Part shown: positions 1 to 7,628 of the stretch, one piece after another
Layout: each line of letters starts with the position of its first letter
How positions within the stretch are numbered: position 1 is the stretch's first letter
Origin: an uncultured Eubacterium sp.
Lineage (GTDB): Bacteria; Bacillota; Clostridia; Lachnospirales; Lachnospiraceae
Length of the DNA: 64,000 bases
Assembly (NCBI GenBank): GCA_910586225.1
Contig: CAJUIL010000003.1
Span: 1 to 64,000, forward strand
Direction of reading: 5' to 3'
The notes under the pieces: model-generated
The model's database searches: none
What the model was told of the DNA's origin: nothing
Seen by the model: only the letters and a program-made list of their open reading frames with translations
Position numbers and translations under genes: made by a program

Positions 1-152
1 CCGAGAATGTAGATCAAAGCCTTGTGATAGCAGTCCTGATACCTCGCCTGTTCCAATTTCTCATAATAAAACTTCTCATGTTCCTCGTTTGCAAAAACCA
101 TGTGTGTGTTGTTGGCGCTCTGCGCCTCTGCTCTTAACGCTGTGTTGTTCAT
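1..152 (-). CDS. DUF6075-type protein, N-terminal part (runs off left edge)
   Basis: The first 50 or so residues of a minus-strand gene are visible, beginning Met-Asn-Asn-Thr and containing the stretch EEHEKFYYEKLEQARYQDCY followed by HKALIYILG. This matches my memory of DUF6075 proteins, which are common cargo of integrative conjugative elements in gut Clostridia; their function is unknown. An AAAGGAGG ribosome-binding site sits 7 bases before the ATG at 150-152, so the start is well supported. The rest of the gene lies outside the window. It marks a probable mobile-element edge next to ppdK. Confidence 0.6.
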   Translation of the reverse strand, partial: MNNTALRAEAQSANNTHMVFANEEHEKFYYEKLEQARYQDCYHKALIYIL

Positions 153-190
153 ACATGAACCTCCTTTGATTATTTTGTTTGTGTATATAA

Positions 191-227
191 AAAGGACTCT
201 ATCCTTTGTTTGGGATAGAATCCTTTG
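191..227. repeat. Imperfect inverted repeat (hairpin) upstream of the DUF6075-type gene
   Basis: AAGGACTCTATCC and GGGATAGAATCCTT form a stem of about 13 bp with one mismatch around a short T-rich loop, just upstream of the edge gene. It could be an operator or an RNA hairpin in its leader; it has no clean T-tract. Confidence 0.35.
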
Positions 228-239
228 AAAAAACCACGA

Positions 240-274
240 AAAAAGGGGAAAACTCTCAAATGAATTTTCCCCTA
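240..274 (-). terminator. Rho-independent terminator
   Basis: On the minus strand GGGGAAAA pairs with TTTTCCCC around a 12-base loop and is followed by a run of T. It closes transcription arriving from ppdK and the small ORF at 279-395, separating them from the DUF6075-type gene. Confidence 0.7.
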
Positions 275-278
275 ATCG

Positions 279-395
279 TTAAAGATAGATTTTACAAACG
301 AAATCCTCAAAGCGGTTCGCCTTTGTGTACTCCGGACGATGTGCCATAAAATCATTCACATCAGCTCTGGTTATCAGATACTCCGTAAAGTACAT
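279..395 (-). CDS. Possible 38-residue protein downstream of ppdK
   Basis: A minus-strand frame of 38 codons begins MYFTEYLITRADVNDFMAHR, ends in VCKIYL, and stops directly before a strong terminator. Its start lies 12 bases after the ppdK stop, and a weak AGGAAAG lies within the end of ppdK. Composition looks protein-like (charged, aromatic, no rare-codon runs). I do not recognise the family. It could instead be the C-terminal remnant of a mobile-element gene, given the neighbouring DUF6075-type gene. Confidence 0.35.
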   Translation of the reverse strand: MYFTEYLITRADVNDFMAHRPEYTKANRFEDFVCKIYL

Positions 396-406
396 ATATT
401 TGTAAT

Positions 407-3040
407 CTACTTTCCTACATTGTTTATCGCCGCCTGCGCCGCCGCCAATCTAGCAATCGGCACACGGAACGGTGAGCAAGACACATAATCCAGCCCAATC
501 TTATGACAGAACTCAACCGAAGAAGGATCTCCGCCGTGCTCGCCGCAAATACCTACATGCAGCTTGTCATTTACTGGCTTGCCAAGCTTGATCGCTGTTT
601 CCATCAGCTTACCAACGCCTGTCTGATCCAGTTTTGCAAATGGATCGTTTTCGAAGATCTTAGCGTCATAGTAAGCATCCAGGAACTTGCCGGAGTCATC
701 ACGGGAGAAGCCGAAGGTCATCTGTGTCAGGTCGTTTGTTCCGAAGCAGAAGAAGTCAGCTTCAGATGCGATCTCGTCAGCGGTAAGAGCTGCTCTTGGG
801 ATCTCGATCATTGTACCTACTTCGTATTCCAGCTTCACGCCTGCTGCTGCGATTTCAGCATCTGCGGTTTCTACTACGACTTTCTTTACATTCTTTAACT
901 CTTTGATGTCGCAGATTAAAGGAATCATGATTTCTGGTTTTACGTTCCAGTCAGCGTGTGCCTTCTGAACGTTGATCGCTGCACGGATTACAGCCTTGGT
1001 CTGCATCTTTGCGATTTCCGGATAGGTTACTGCAAGACGGCAGCCGCGGTGGCCCATCATTGGGTTAAACTCATGCAGAGAATCGATCAGAGTCTTGATT
1101 TCTTCTACAGACTTGCCCTGAGCATTTGCAAGCTTAGCAATGTCCTCTTCATCTGTTGGAACGAACTCATGCAGAGGCGGATCCAGGAAACGGATAGTTA
1201 CCGGGCAGCCTTCCAGAGCTTCGTATAATTTTTCAAAGTCACCCTGCTGGTATGGAAGAATCTTGTCAAGCGCTGCTTCTCTTTCTTCTACTGTGTCGGA
1301 GCAGATCATTTCGCGGAATGCTGCAATTCTGTCCTCTTCGAAGAACATATGCTCTGTACGGCAAAGGCCGATGCCTTCTGCGCCAAGCTCGCGTGCCTTC
1401 TTTGCATCTGCAGGTGTGTCTGCGTTTGTACGTACTTTTAATCTTCTGTATTTGTCAGCCCAATCCATGATCCTGCCAAATTCGCCTGCGATCGTAGCGT
1501 CTACAGTCTGGATCTCGCCGTCGTAAATGTTGCCTGTGGAACCGTCGATGGAGATGTAGTCTCCTTCATGGTATTCCTTGCCGGCAAGTGTAAATTTCTT
1601 GTTTTCTTCGTCCATTGCGATGTCGCCGCATCCGGATACACAGCAGGTACCCATACCACGTGCAACAACCGCTGCGTGGGATGTCATACCACCGCGGACA
1701 GTTAAGATACCCTGAGACGCTTTCATACCTGTAATATCCTCTGGAGATGTTTCCAGACGTACAAGTACGACTTTTTCGCCTCTGTCATGCCATGCTTCAG
1801 CGTCCTCTGCGGAGAACACGATCTTACCGCAAGCAGCGCCAGGAGATGCGCCAAGACCCTTGCCAACCGGTGTCGTAGCCTTTAATGCGGCAGCGTCGAA
1901 CTGCGGATGCAGTAAAGTATCCAGATTACGAGGATCGATCATAGCTACAGCTTCTTCTTCTGAACGCATACCTTCGTCAACGAGGTCGCAAGCGATCTTT
2001 AAAGCAGCTTGAGCGGTTCTCTTACCATTTCTTGTCTGAAGCATATAAAGCTTCTTGTTTTCAACGGTAAATTCCATATCCTGCATATCTTTGTAGTGAT
2101 CTTCCAAAGTCTTGCATACATCTGTAAACTGCTTGAACGCTTCTGGGAATTCTTGTTCCATCTTTGCGATCGGCATTGGTGTACGTACACCAGCAACTAC
2201 GTCCTCGCCCTGTGCGTTGATCAAAAATTCGCCCATCAGCTTTCTTTCGCCTGTTGCAGGGTCACGTGTAAATGCAACACCTGTACCGCAGTCGTCACCC
2301 ATATTACCGAATGCCATAGACTGTACGTTTACAGCTGTACCCCAGGAATACGGGATATCGTTATCGCGGCGGTATACGTTTGCACGAGGGTTGTCCCAAG
2401 AACGGAATACGGCTTTGATCGCGCCCATTAACTGCTCCTTCGGATCATCCGGGAAGTCTGAGCCAATTTTTGCCTTGTATTCAGCCTTGAACTGCGTAGC
2501 AAGCTCTTTTAAATCATCAGCTGTCAGGTCTACGTCATAAGTAACGCCTTTTTTCTCCTTCATCGCATCGATAAGCTGTTCGAAGTATTTCTTACCTACT
2601 TCCATAACAACGTCCGAGTACATCTGGATAAATCTGCGGTAGCAGTCCCATGCCCAGCGCGCGTTGTTGGACTTCTCAGCGATAACATTTACAACGGTTT
2701 CATTTAAGCCCAGATTTAAGATCGTGTCCATCATACCAGGCATGGAAGCTCTCGCACCAGAACGTACGGAAACAAGCAGAGGATTTTCCTTGTCGCCGAA
2801 TTTCTTGCCAGTGATCTCTTCCATCTTTACAATATAATCGTTAATCTGGCCCTGGATCTCATCATTGATCTCACGGCCATCTTCGTAATACTGTGTACAA
2901 GCTTCCGTTGTAATTGTAAATCCCTGCGGAACAGGAAGTCCGAGGTTTGTCATTTCTGCCAGGTTTGCACCCTTGCCGCCAAGCAGCTCACGCATGTCTG
3001 CTTTGCCTTCGCTGAACAAATATACCCATTTGTTTGCCAT
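407..3040 (-). CDS. ppdK: Pyruvate, phosphate dikinase
   Basis: This cytoplasmic enzyme interconverts pyruvate + ATP + Pi and PEP + AMP + PPi; in anaerobes it often serves as a PPi-linked glycolytic step. At 877 aa it matches the usual clostridial length (about 875). The N-terminal third carries the nucleotide-binding fold (GGKGANLAEMTNLGLPVPQG). The central domain has the phosphohistidine loop GGMTSHAAVVARGMG (His near residue 455). The C-terminal TIM barrel has GLCRTEHMFFE and GICGEHGGDP, with the catalytic Cys near 831. AGGAGG lies 9 bases upstream of the ATG. The gene stands alone with its own promoter. Confidence 0.97.
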   Translation of the reverse strand: MANKWVYLFSEGKADMRELLGGKGANLAEMTNLGLPVPQGFTITTEACTQYYEDGREINDEIQGQINDYIVKMEEITGKKFGDKENPLLVSVRSGARASMPGMMDTILNLGLNETVVNVIAEKSNNARWAWDCYRRFIQMYSDVVMEVGKKYFEQLIDAMKEKKGVTYDVDLTADDLKELATQFKAEYKAKIGSDFPDDPKEQLMGAIKAVFRSWDNPRANVYRRDNDIPYSWGTAVNVQSMAFGNMGDDCGTGVAFTRDPATGERKLMGEFLINAQGEDVVAGVRTPMPIAKMEQEFPEAFKQFTDVCKTLEDHYKDMQDMEFTVENKKLYMLQTRNGKRTAQAALKIACDLVDEGMRSEEEAVAMIDPRNLDTLLHPQFDAAALKATTPVGKGLGASPGAACGKIVFSAEDAEAWHDRGEKVVLVRLETSPEDITGMKASQGILTVRGGMTSHAAVVARGMGTCCVSGCGDIAMDEENKKFTLAGKEYHEGDYISIDGSTGNIYDGEIQTVDATIAGEFGRIMDWADKYRRLKVRTNADTPADAKKARELGAEGIGLCRTEHMFFEEDRIAAFREMICSDTVEEREAALDKILPYQQGDFEKLYEALEGCPVTIRFLDPPLHEFVPTDEEDIAKLANAQGKSVEEIKTLIDSLHEFNPMMGHRGCRLAVTYPEIAKMQTKAVIRAAINVQKAHADWNVKPEIMIPLICDIKELKNVKKVVVETADAEIAAAGVKLEYEVGTMIEIPRAALTADEIASEADFFCFGTNDLTQMTFGFSRDDSGKFLDAYYDAKIFENDPFAKLDQTGVGKLMETAIKLGKPVNDKLHVGICGEHGGDPSSVEFCHKIGLDYVSCSPFRVPIARLAAAQAAINNVGK

Positions 3041-3164
3041 TTGTTAATTCCTCCTAAGATATTACTTTGATTTGATATTGTTTTGTGAACTTCCTACAGA
3101 CGGGTCCGTCCGAAAGCAATCCACATTGTTAACATTGTTTGCGCCATTTTATACGCACACATCT

Positions 3165-3192
3165 ATTTTAACACAATTTTCCATAATCGCAA
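3165..3192 (-). promoter_or_regulatory. Probable ppdK promoter
   Basis: Minus-strand TTGCGA and TAAAAT are separated by 16 bases, about 125 bases before the ppdK start, leaving a leader of over 100 nt. No riboswitch motif was recognised in the leader. Confidence 0.45.
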
Positions 3193-3313
3193 CATATTTT
3201 TCTATAAAATCTAATATTTCGGTCATAGAATCGTAACTCTCTAGACAGATCCACATGGATTTTTTCATATAACCGATCACGCAGTTCAGCACATAATCCG
3301 CCTTATTAAACAT

Positions 3314-3472
3314 TTACTGCACTGACCGCATGAAAATATAGCGGCTGCAGGTATCCACCCCATCACCAAGCGATTGCAAAGTCCAGGATGTATAACCGTT
3401 CCATGAGCTTCCTAAACCGTTACCATTGAATGAAATCTTAACTGGCCAAAAGAACAAAATGCAGCGCAGCAT
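3314..3472 (-). pseudogene. 52-codon fragment after glyS, unrecognised
   Basis: An open minus-strand frame runs from an ATG at 3470-3472, just past the glyS stop, to TAA at 3314. The residues VKISFNGNGLGSSWNGYTSW are followed by TLQSLGDGVDTCSRYIFMRS. The Gly/Asn/Ser/aromatic-rich composition resembles the C-terminal end of a secreted or wall-associated protein more than random sequence. There is no convincing ribosome-binding site, so it may be a 3' remnant of a lost gene. The rest of the ppdK-glyS interval (3041-3313) holds only the ppdK promoter and leader. Confidence 0.3.
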
Positions 3473-3478
3473 CCGTCA

Positions 3479-4876
3479 TTAAAAATCGAATTTATCCGCA
3501 AAATAAGCGTCCAGATCCGCAATAGCTACACGCTCCTGCTCCATAGAGTCGCGGAAGCGGATGGTAACCGCATGGTCCTCTTCCGAATCAAAGTCGTACG
3601 TAACGCAGAACGGCGTTCCGATCTCGTCCTGGCGGCGGTATCTCTTGCCGATATTGCCGCGGTCGTCAAATTCACAGTTATATTTTTTCGAAAGCTGTGC
3701 AAACACCTGCTGCGCACCTTCGTTCAGCTTCTTGGAAAGCGGAAGCACACCGATCTTCACTGGAGCAAGCGCCGGGTGGAAATGCAGGACAGTGCGCATA
3801 TCCGGCTTTTCTTCGGTGCCGATATTTTCTTCATCATAAGCTGCGCATAAAAACGCAAGTACCACGCGGTCTGCACCGAGCGACGGCTCGATAACGTATG
3901 GCACGTATTTTTCATTTTTCGTATCGTCAAAATAGGACATATCCTGCCCGGATGTATTCTGGTGCTGGGTCAGATCGTAGTCTGTACGGTCCGCAATGCC
4001 CCACAGCTCGCCCCAGCCAAACGGGAACAGAAATTCAAAGTCCGTCGTCGCCTTGCTGTAAAAAGCCAGCTCCGCCGGGTCGTGATCTCTTAAGCGCAGC
4101 TCCTCCTCCTTCATGCCAAGGCTTAGCAGCCAGTCACGGCAGAAGCTTCTCCAATAAGAGAACCACTCCAGGTCTGTGCCAGGCTCGCAGAAAAATTCCA
4201 GCTCCATCTGCTCAAATTCTCTCGTACGGAACGTGAAATTGCCTGGTGTGATCTCGTTTCGGAAGGATTTACCGATCTGCGCAATACCAAACGGGATCTT
4301 CTTTCTGGATGTCCGCTGCACATTTTTAAAATTGACAAAAATGCCCTGTGCAGTTTCCGGGCGCAGATAAACAGTATTTTTGGCATCCTCCGTTACACCT
4401 TGGAACGTTTTAAACATCAGGTTAAACTGGCGGATATCGGTAAAGTTGTGCTTGCCGCAGCTTGGGCAGGCAACCTGGTGCTCTTCAATAAAGCTGACCA
4501 TCGCTTCATTGGACCAGCCGTCTACGCTTTCCTCAAGCGTAATGCCGTTTTCAGAAGCAAAATCTTCAATAATTTTATCCGCACGGAAACGCTCGTGGCA
4601 CTCCTTGCAGTCCATCAGCGGGTCAGAAAATCCGCCAAGATGCCCAGATGCCACCCATGTCTGCGGATTCATTAAGATCGCGCAGTCCACACCGACATTA
4701 TATGGGTTTTCCTGTACAAATTTCTGCCACCAGGCTTTTTTTACATTGTTTTTCAGCTCAACGCCAAGATTGCCGTAATCCCATGTATTCGCAAGACCCC
4801 CATATATTTCGGAGCCAGGATATACAAAGCCTCTGGCCTTTGCCAGCGCAACAATCTTTTCCATTGATTTTTCCAT
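3479..4876 (-). CDS. glyS: Glycyl-tRNA synthetase (dimeric, single-chain type)
   Basis: It charges tRNA-Gly with glycine in the cytoplasm. The sequence has class II synthetase motifs, including the family N-terminus MEKIVALAKARGFVYPGSEI, motif 2 around GKSFRNEITP with FTFRTREFEQMELEFF, and motif 3 near EPSLGADRVVLAFL. The anticodon-binding domain is at the C-terminus. I place the start at 4876, because GGAGG lies 8 bases before that ATG and it matches the family N-terminus. The product is then 465 aa. Its position after era-yqzL-recO follows a common Firmicutes order. No T-box is present in the short upstream gap. Confidence 0.95.
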   Translation of the reverse strand: MEKSMEKIVALAKARGFVYPGSEIYGGLANTWDYGNLGVELKNNVKKAWWQKFVQENPYNVGVDCAILMNPQTWVASGHLGGFSDPLMDCKECHERFRADKIIEDFASENGITLEESVDGWSNEAMVSFIEEHQVACPSCGKHNFTDIRQFNLMFKTFQGVTEDAKNTVYLRPETAQGIFVNFKNVQRTSRKKIPFGIAQIGKSFRNEITPGNFTFRTREFEQMELEFFCEPGTDLEWFSYWRSFCRDWLLSLGMKEEELRLRDHDPAELAFYSKATTDFEFLFPFGWGELWGIADRTDYDLTQHQNTSGQDMSYFDDTKNEKYVPYVIEPSLGADRVVLAFLCAAYDEENIGTEEKPDMRTVLHFHPALAPVKIGVLPLSKKLNEGAQQVFAQLSKKYNCEFDDRGNIGKRYRRQDEIGTPFCVTYDFDSEEDHAVTIRFRDSMEQERVAIADLDAYFADKFDF

Positions 4877-4925
4877 TCCTCTATCCTCCATCTTTTCTCT
4901 ATATAAATACAACTATTTTTTCACT

Positions 4926-5555
4926 TTACTTGTACAAAATATAAACTGGCTGCGCATCCTCATTTTCAATATCATAATGCGCCTGCACCGTATTTTTTCC
5001 AGTCAGATCCGCATTTCCATCCGAAACATACAAAATTTCCCCGTCCACGCGGACCGCGGTTTCCTCTCCGATCACAACGACCTTCGTATTCTCGTCGTCC
5101 AGCGCCTCCTGCACATCTGCTGTACCTGTCAAAGCCCCGTCCTCCGCCTTTTGAAACGACTGGTCAAACGTAAAGCCTTCCTGCCGTGCCTGCTCCACTG
5201 TGCCTGCAAACATCGTGACATCGTTAAACAGCGCATAATCGATATAAGTCGCATAATTTAAGTACAAATGCGCCGTAACCCCGTCTTTTTCCGATGATTC
5301 TGTCTCAAACCTGTCAAGCTCCAAGCTTCCGTCTCCGTTTGCTTCCACATAACTTTGAATAGAATCCGTGATATACTGCTGCAATTCTTCCTCGTCATAG
5401 TATTCCTCATTAAAATCTTCAATATCAGCGCCAATCACGTTTCCCTGCTTTGTAATGTAAACCGTACTTTCATCCGCTTCAAATGAAGCACCGCAGCCTG
5501 TAGTTATGCCGGCTGCCACAGCTAAGCACAGCACTGCACACAGCTTCCGTTTCAT
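4926..5555 (-). CDS. Lipoprotein of unknown function
   Basis: The N-terminus is a lipoprotein signal: a KRK basic start, a hydrophobic stretch, then TTGC as lipobox, with mature Cys near residue 21. The mature part is acidic (DFNEEYYDEEELQQYITDSI) and ends in a beta-rich region. It fits an uncharacterised Lachnospiraceae lipoprotein often found next to glyS or recO. The start at 5555 is chosen because AGGAGG lies 8 bases before this ATG; the ATG two codons earlier is too close. It sits between recO and glyS with short gaps, so cotranscription is likely. Function is unknown. Confidence 0.75.
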   Translation of the reverse strand: MKRKLCAVLCLAVAAGITTGCGASFEADESTVYITKQGNVIGADIEDFNEEYYDEEELQQYITDSIQSYVEANGDGSLELDRFETESSEKDGVTAHLYLNYATYIDYALFNDVTMFAGTVEQARQEGFTFDQSFQKAEDGALTGTADVQEALDDENTKVVVIGEETAVRVDGEILYVSDGNADLTGKNTVQAHYDIENEDAQPVYILYK

Positions 5556-5692
5556 AGCCATTGCCTCCTCTGTCGTTGTTTACAGGCTCATCATCCAGCC
5601 AGGCTGAACAGCCGCCCTTCCTTTGCGCACATCATTATACTAAACCTTTCCGGTTATTTCAATCCTTTTTTAAGCATCCCCTCCGAAAACAC

Positions 5693-6430
5693 TTACATGG
5701 AAAGAAGCATTTCCTCCGACTTAAACGTATGCTCCCGGTATCTGCGTATGTATTGCGACACAATTTCGTCCACGCAGCTGAATACCGGAGCTGTCAGCGT
5801 AAACGCATAAAGCTTTTCCAAAGGCGCCGTGATCATGTATTGCAGCGCGTATCGGACGGAAGCATCCATCGGCACCGCATATTCGCCCTTTAAACAAGCC
5901 GGACAGAGCGCACCGTGCCGCATTACCGAAAAATAATGCAGCTCCTCCCTTCTGCGGCACTTTACGCAGGAAAAAACCTCTGGATACTCACCAGAAAGCA
6001 CAAGCACGCGCAGCTCATAGATCCTGCGTACCAAACGGTTGTCCGGCACAGGCTTTAAAAGCGCCCGCAGCGTCACATACAGCAGATTCAAAAACTCTGT
6101 CCCGTCCATATTTTCCTGTGTATAATAAGCTGCTACCTCCAGAAAATAAAATCCGTAGGCCGCGGCGTCAAAATCGCCCGCAAGCTCCCGGAAATAGTTG
6201 GAAATATCCGCTTTTGCCACATTATAGGAGCTTCTTCCCTCAAACAACTCGAACCGTCCGAATGCAAAAGGACTGGCCGCCGCTAAAAACGCGCTGTTCG
6301 GACGCCTGGCACCGCGCACGAAGGCCGCGATCCTTCCTCTTTCCCTCGTCAAAAGCTGTATTCTTTTATCATATTCACCGACAGGCATTGCCGACAGGAC
6401 CATGCCCGTCAGTCCGATCGTCTGTCCCAT
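5693..6430 (-). CDS. recO: DNA repair protein RecO
   Basis: RecO promotes RecA loading and strand annealing in the RecFOR pathway. The N-terminal OB-fold is recognisable as TGMVLSAMPVGEYDKRIQLL. The C-terminal half carries a four-Cys zinc site: CVKC near residue 155 and CPAC near 180. About 245 aa is the normal length. I prefer the ATG at 6428-6430 (MGQTIGLTG); a GTG four codons earlier is possible. It overlaps the end of the YqzL-like gene, indicating coupled translation in the era-yqzL-recO block. Confidence 0.93.
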   Translation of the reverse strand: MGQTIGLTGMVLSAMPVGEYDKRIQLLTRERGRIAAFVRGARRPNSAFLAAASPFAFGRFELFEGRSSYNVAKADISNYFRELAGDFDAAAYGFYFLEVAAYYTQENMDGTEFLNLLYVTLRALLKPVPDNRLVRRIYELRVLVLSGEYPEVFSCVKCRRREELHYFSVMRHGALCPACLKGEYAVPMDASVRYALQYMITAPLEKLYAFTLTAPVFSCVDEIVSQYIRRYREHTFKSEEMLLSM

Positions 6431-6557
6431 GCGCAGCACCACCCATCCATGCCGCAGCGCACGCCTGCTCGCTGCTGCGGCCTTCCTGTTCCCGGTATTT
6501 CAAATAATCACTGACTCTGCCGCTTAGTGCAAAATCTTCCCAGCAATCTCTTGTCAT
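6375..6557 (-). CDS. YqzL-like small protein
   Basis: This 60-residue protein begins MTRDCWEDFALSGRVSDYL and continues KYREQEG. That is the W-x-x-F-x-x-[ST]-G-x-[IV]-x-x-YL-x-[YF]-[RK] pattern of YqzL, a small protein of unknown function encoded between era and recO in many Firmicutes. The ATG at 6555-6557 has GAGGGG 7 bases upstream; the ATG two codons earlier is too close to it. The C-terminal Gly/His-rich tail overlaps recO by about 56 bases and is poorly conserved-looking, so the functional part is probably the first 35 residues. Confidence 0.7.
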   Translation of the reverse strand: MTRDCWEDFALSGRVSDYLKYREQEGRSSEQACAAAWMGGAAHGTDDRTDGHGPVGNACR

Positions 6558-6691
6558 ATGCATTCCCCTCTGTTTCCAGCAGTTTTGGCAAGCCGGACGG
6601 AAAAACAATCCGGCCTGCTCTTAGGTTCTGCATATTTTACAGATCTGATACAAGATAAATCTGGCAGTTTTTCATTCATTTGGCCATTCAC

Positions 6692-7609
6692 TTATTCGGC
6701 CTGCTCTTTATAGCCGAAATTTTTAAGCATCGTATCGCTGTCCCGCCAGTTTTTGCGCACCTTCACCCAAAGGCGCAGATTGACCTTTTCTTCCAGCAGT
6801 TTTTCGATCTCAAACCGGGCGTTGGAGCCGATTTTTTTTAACATCGCGCCGTTTTTGCCGATAATGATCCCTTTATGCGAATCTCGTTCGCATATGATCG
6901 TCGCTTCGATATCGGTCAGCTCTTTTCCCCTCCGCCGCTTCATACGGTCGATCGTGACCGCAATACCATGCGGCACCTCCTCGTCCAGTGCGTGCAGCGC
7001 CTTTTCCCGTACGATTTCCGCCACGATCTGGCGCTGCGGCTGGTCGGTTACCGTATCCTCATCATAAAACATCGGTCCGTAAGGCAGATATTGGAAAAGC
7101 GTATCGACCACATCCGAAACATTTTCCCCACGCAGCGCCGATGCCGGGATGATTTCCTCAAAATCATAAAGCTTGCGGTACGTATCGATAAAATGCAGCA
7201 GCTCCTCCTTCCTTGCGACCGTATCCGTCTTATTGATCACAAGGATAACCGGCGTGCGTGCCTTTGTTAATATTTCCGCGATATGACGTTCGCCTGCTCC
7301 GATAAAATCCGAAGGCTCCACCAGCCATAAGATCACATCCACATCCTGCAGCGTATGCTCCGCCACATGGACCATATATTCGCCCAGCTTATTTTTCGCC
7401 TTGTGAATGCCCGGCGTATCCAAAAAAACGATCTGCCCGCGTTCACTGTCTGTATAAACCGTCTGGATGCGGCTGCGCGTCGTCTGCGGCTTGTTAGAGG
7501 TAATGGCGATCTTTTGGCCGATGATCTGGTTCATCAGCGTGGATTTCCCCACGTTCGGCCTGCCAATGATCGTAACAAAGCCTGATTTAAAATTTCTGCT
7601 GTTATCCAT
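6692..7609 (-). CDS. era: GTPase Era
   Basis: Era is an essential GTPase that binds 16S rRNA during 30S ribosomal subunit maturation. At 305 aa the length is typical. The G1 motif GRPNVGKST is near residue 17, G3 is DTPG near 64, and G4 is NKTD near 127. The C-terminal KH domain contains the core GIIIGKNGAMLKKIG. It lies 19 bases after the M16 peptidase gene and leads into yqzL and recO, the conserved Firmicutes arrangement. Confidence 0.97.
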   Translation of the reverse strand: MDNSRNFKSGFVTIIGRPNVGKSTLMNQIIGQKIAITSNKPQTTRSRIQTVYTDSERGQIVFLDTPGIHKAKNKLGEYMVHVAEHTLQDVDVILWLVEPSDFIGAGERHIAEILTKARTPVILVINKTDTVARKEELLHFIDTYRKLYDFEEIIPASALRGENVSDVVDTLFQYLPYGPMFYDEDTVTDQPQRQIVAEIVREKALHALDEEVPHGIAVTIDRMKRRRGKELTDIEATIICERDSHKGIIIGKNGAMLKKIGSNARFEIEKLLEEKVNLRLWVKVRKNWRDSDTMLKNFGYKEQAE

Positions 7610-7628
7610 TCGTAACGTCCCTTTTCTG

